NCBI GenBank assembly: GCA_016214325.1
Contig: JACROS010000011.1
Span: 1-38,330 of the forward strand
Direction of reading: 5' to 3'
Origin: Candidatus Omnitrophota bacterium
GTDB taxonomy: Bacteria; Omnitrophota; Gorgyraeia; Gygaellales; Profunditerraquicolaceae
Length of the DNA stretch: 38,330 bases
Made by a program: the position numbers and the translations under genes. The notes beneath the pieces were generated by a model. The model was not told where the DNA came from, made no database searches, and saw nothing but the letters and a program-made list of their open reading frames with translations. Shown here one piece after another: positions 35,499 to 38,330 of this stretch; within the stretch, counting starts at the first letter, position 1, and the number at the start of each line of letters is the position of its first letter.

Positions 35499-38330
35499 TT
35501 AAGGAGCAACTGGCCCGCCAACAAAATACGAAACCGGACGTGTGCCAATAATTGCCAATGCATCATCACCGCTTTTATGAAGCACCCAATGCTTTAGAAG
35601 ATAATATCCTGGCTTTAATGAGCTCCAATAAGTTTCATTTGTATTAACGCGTATTCCAATAGCTCCTGAATCAACATTTATAACCTTGTTATTTTTGCTG
35701 ATTCTAAAATATTTAGTATCAGGTGTATGTGCAACAATCTGAAGTACGCCTGCCTCAAGATACCAAGGGCGCACATTAAAAATTCCATGATACGCACGCC
35801 TATTCCAATAGCCTCCGCTTATTATAGGATTACTATAATCACCAGCCATCACCGCCTGTTTTAAAATACTATTAAAATTTCTTACCAAGTCGCCTAAGAT
35901 TTTATTACCTGAGAATTCTTTATCTACTCCTGCATGAACAACTATCCTGTCCTCAATGCGTAATGCTGCAATAATTCTTTCTTTTATCACTGCTTGGCGA
36001 ATTCTTATTTTCCATTTATCAGCAATCTTAGTGGTCAAACCAAGAGTAAATTGTCTACCGACAAAATTTTGAAGTTCTTTTGGGACCTCAATTCTTTCCG
36101 ATACATACATGCCCTGTCTTTGAGCTTCTTGAATATCTCTATGGTGCAAGTTAGTCAGATAATTTAATTCATGATTTCCTGCCAAACATATTACCTTACC
36201 GCCGAGCTTTGCAGCTTTTGCTTCTTTCTGTAATTTTGCAAGAATCTCCCAACAAATTATTGCACCCATCTCTGAATGCACATCTAGCATATCACCTGTC
36301 TGAACCAAAATAGCATCTCCGGCAATCCATTTAAGTTTAACTATGATTGTTTTCGCCTCTTCCAATGTTTCAGAGAACATTAATTTACTGGCAATATCAG
36401 GAGTGATAAATCCTGATCTTCTAAGAATTAAAACTAAAGTTTTCCACTTGGCATGCAAATCTCCAATAATTAACCCGCGAATTTTTATGTCTTGCGGCAA
36501 ATCATTAGTCATTCCCGAGCCTATTAAAGCATTTAAAGGAATAAAGCCCATTTCTCTTTGGCGAATTAATTCTAAAATTCTGGTTATTCTCTTTTCTTTT
36601 TGAGCTGTGTCTAAATTTAATAACTCGTAACCTAATTTGATAAAAGCTGGAATTTGCGGATTTGTTTTTTGTCCTGCACAGATACAACTAGAGGAGTGAT
36701 TTAAAGGCAGTATAAAATTAACTTGGGTTCCACAAAAAGTACGCTCCCCTTGTTTAATTTCCGGAGGAGATCTACCGCTAGCTGTTAAACACAAACTACC
36801 AGTATCAATATGCTTGGTGGAAATTTCGATTTTCCCGCCGCTAGCAATGAACTTGTTGTAGTATCCAAAAACTCCGGCCCCTACTCCACCATACAAGTTT
36901 TTAGGATTTATTTCTTTATTTAAAACCATGATCATAAAAAGATCCGCCAAACTTTTCTTTTGTTTTCCAGAGTATTGCTTTTGAAACAACTGATTTAATA
37001 TTTCTGATTTTATACCCACCCCATTATCCTCTACTTGAATAATCAAAGCTTCTTCTCCGCAATAAGCCAATATATTAACCTCTCCTTGGAGATTTAAATA
37101 AATCCAAGCTTTATCCTTATTTTGATTTAGCAAAATATAATATTGCTGTCTAACAGCATCTATTGCATTGGCAACTGACTCACGCAGTAAATTAAGAAAT
37201 AAAAATGTAAAATACATTCCAAAAATTCTTTGTTTTTCCTGCGGCAGAGATAAAACTAAATAGTCCAACAGTTCTCTCCGGTGCAACTCTTGCATTACTT
37301 TATTTAAAGCATCAGCTTTGAGAAAATCGGTTTCCTTATTTTTAAAGTTAAATCTATGAAATAGCGGAAGCGTAACCTCGGTAACTTCAGGGCCGTTTCC
37401 TTCTTCGTCTATGGCAGAGCTGGAGTTATGACGGTGCTGTCCCCCATCTTCAAGTACCGAAGAAACGCCATTAGCGCAGCCTTGAGGAGCAAATGCTCTT
37501 ACTATCCAATCTGCCACTTCTTGCTGTATGCCTGGAGATTTACTCTCTCTATTGCCTGCAATATTAATCACAGATTTACCTTGTGTGAATTGGCGCAATT
37601 GATTAACACTAGGATTAATAATATAAGGCTTTTTGTGTTGCTTAACTAACCTCAATGTCAATTGCGTCCCAGGAGAATGAACATCCCGAGCAAAAATAAC
37701 TGTGCCGTCAGAATTTCTTATATTCAACTCTGTTCTCACCCGATAATTCTTATTATCTGTCTCCAATAAACCAAAATCTTTAAGCGCTAAATTTGGGCCG
37801 TTTTCCGTTATGTAACCTTTTGCCGCCCAGCCTCCTGTTTTAAGCCCAGCTCTTTTTGCCCCTATCAAACCGCCTAAATCTACTCCGGCCTGCCCGCCAG
37901 AGATTATTTTTATATCAATTTTCACCGCAGAGGAAGAGCCGGTTTTTATTTTCTCAATTGCCCGCAGCAATTCTTGCGCCGGAGTTTTTAAATCTAAGGT
38001 TTTAACAAGCAATTTACCCATAACTCTATCAACAGACGCTCTACTCCTTAAATAAATAATATCATTTTCAGTCATGACCTGATTAAATACACGATAATCA
38101 ATAACCCAGGAATTTAGCAAAATCGTTAATACCTGCATTGCCTCAATTTGTGATTCTAAATCTTTTGCCATTATCTGGGCTGACCAGAATTCCTTAGGAC
38201 ACCTGTGCCAGTAAATACCAAGCGCTCCTTGGGTATGATAAATTGAATGGATTCTTTCTATTGTAGCTGAGGTAATTTTCTTTGCTGAAGTAGCCAAACG
38301 CTGAACTTGGTCGCCTAAAATATTATTAAA
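35499..38330 (-). CDS. Multidomain protein: cpYpsA-type SLOG domain, GHKL ATPase, PPP-like metallophosphoesterase (N-terminus beyond window)
   Basis: SLOG IKIISGGQAGVDLGGLIGAKRAGLKTGGWAAKGYITENGP; GHKL ESVANAIDA, VEDNGVGI, GGVGAGVFGY; phosphoesterase GDLHAKW, GDMLDVHSE, GNHEL, VHAGVD, VAHTPD. The called start at 38297 is TTG and the frame stays open to 38330 (FNNILGDQVQR...). Confidence 0.85.
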   Translation of the reverse strand, partial: FNNILGDQVQRLATSAKKITSATIERIHSIYHTQGALGIYWHRCPKEFWSAQIMAKDLESQIEAMQVLTILLNSWVIDYRVFNQVMTENDIIYLRSRASVDRVMGKLLVKTLDLKTPAQELLRAIEKIKTGSSSAVKIDIKIISGGQAGVDLGGLIGAKRAGLKTGGWAAKGYITENGPNLALKDFGLLETDNKNYRVRTELNIRNSDGTVIFARDVHSPGTQLTLRLVKQHKKPYIINPSVNQLRQFTQGKSVINIAGNRESKSPGIQQEVADWIVRAFAPQGCANGVSSVLEDGGQHRHNSSSAIDEEGNGPEVTEVTLPLFHRFNFKNKETDFLKADALNKVMQELHRRELLDYLVLSLPQEKQRIFGMYFTFLFLNLLRESVANAIDAVRQQYYILLNQNKDKAWIYLNLQGEVNILAYCGEEALIIQVEDNGVGIKSEILNQLFQKQYSGKQKKSLADLFMIMVLNKEINPKNLYGGVGAGVFGYYNKFIASGGKIEISTKHIDTGSLCLTASGRSPPEIKQGERTFCGTQVNFILPLNHSSSCICAGQKTNPQIPAFIKLGYELLNLDTAQKEKRITRILELIRQREMGFIPLNALIGSGMTNDLPQDIKIRGLIIGDLHAKWKTLVLILRRSGFITPDIASKLMFSETLEEAKTIIVKLKWIAGDAILVQTGDMLDVHSEMGAIICWEILAKLQKEAKAAKLGGKVICLAGNHELNYLTNLHHRDIQEAQRQGMYVSERIEVPKELQNFVGRQFTLGLTTKIADKWKIRIRQAVIKERIIAALRIEDRIVVHAGVDKEFSGNKILGDLVRNFNSILKQAVMAGDYSNPIISGGYWNRRAYHGIFNVRPWYLEAGVLQIVAHTPDTKYFRISKNNKVINVDSGAIGIRVNTNETYWSSLKPGYYLLKHWVLHKSGDDALAIIGTRPVSYFVGGPVAP

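Noticed and set aside
1-38330. tRNA, rRNA, transposase, integrase or prophage genes
   Set aside because: None recognised by eye in either strand; absence is not proven without a covariance-model or profile search.

Overview
AT-rich bacterial chromosomal window with nearly all genes on the minus strand. Gene content would fit a Candidatus Omnitrophota-like lineage, but that is a guess, not a demonstrated taxonomy. Blocks, left to right: (1) a nitrogen block: partial PII, Amt, a beta-barrel protein, a sigma-like regulator, a GAF-ANTAR protein and an aminotransferase; (2) Lrp/AsnC, NadE and a DUF2490-like outer membrane protein; (3) a phosphate block: phoU, two pstB, pstA, pstC, pstS, porin, greA, phoR, phoB; (4) a QueG-like Fe-S protein, mnmG and a B12-dependent ribonucleotide reductase with NrdR-type boxes; (5) a sugar locus: LacI, coiled-coil protein, ROK, TPR protein, two clan GH-A-like hydrolases, a duplicated carbohydrate-binding protein and an ABC importer; (6) a PilZ protein; (7) a large SLOG-GHKL-metallophosphoesterase polypeptide running off the right edge. 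Most notable observations: (a) two leader regions next to the ANTAR gene with hexaloop hairpins whose 3' arms overlap intrinsic terminators, suggesting a local ANTAR antitermination circuit upstream of the sigma-like gene and the OMP-Amt-PII genes; (b) the SLOG-GHKL-phosphoesterase fusion; (c) tandem PstB paralogs with complementary motif degeneration, predicting a heterodimer with one degenerate ATP site; (d) several lesions (aminotransferase/GAF junction, pstA internal deletion, in-frame TAG in the ROK gene) that are either decay or assembly error; (e) structured intergenic elements, including a heptad-repeat dyad, a GC-rich multi-hairpin element and 11-bp periodic Pho boxes.
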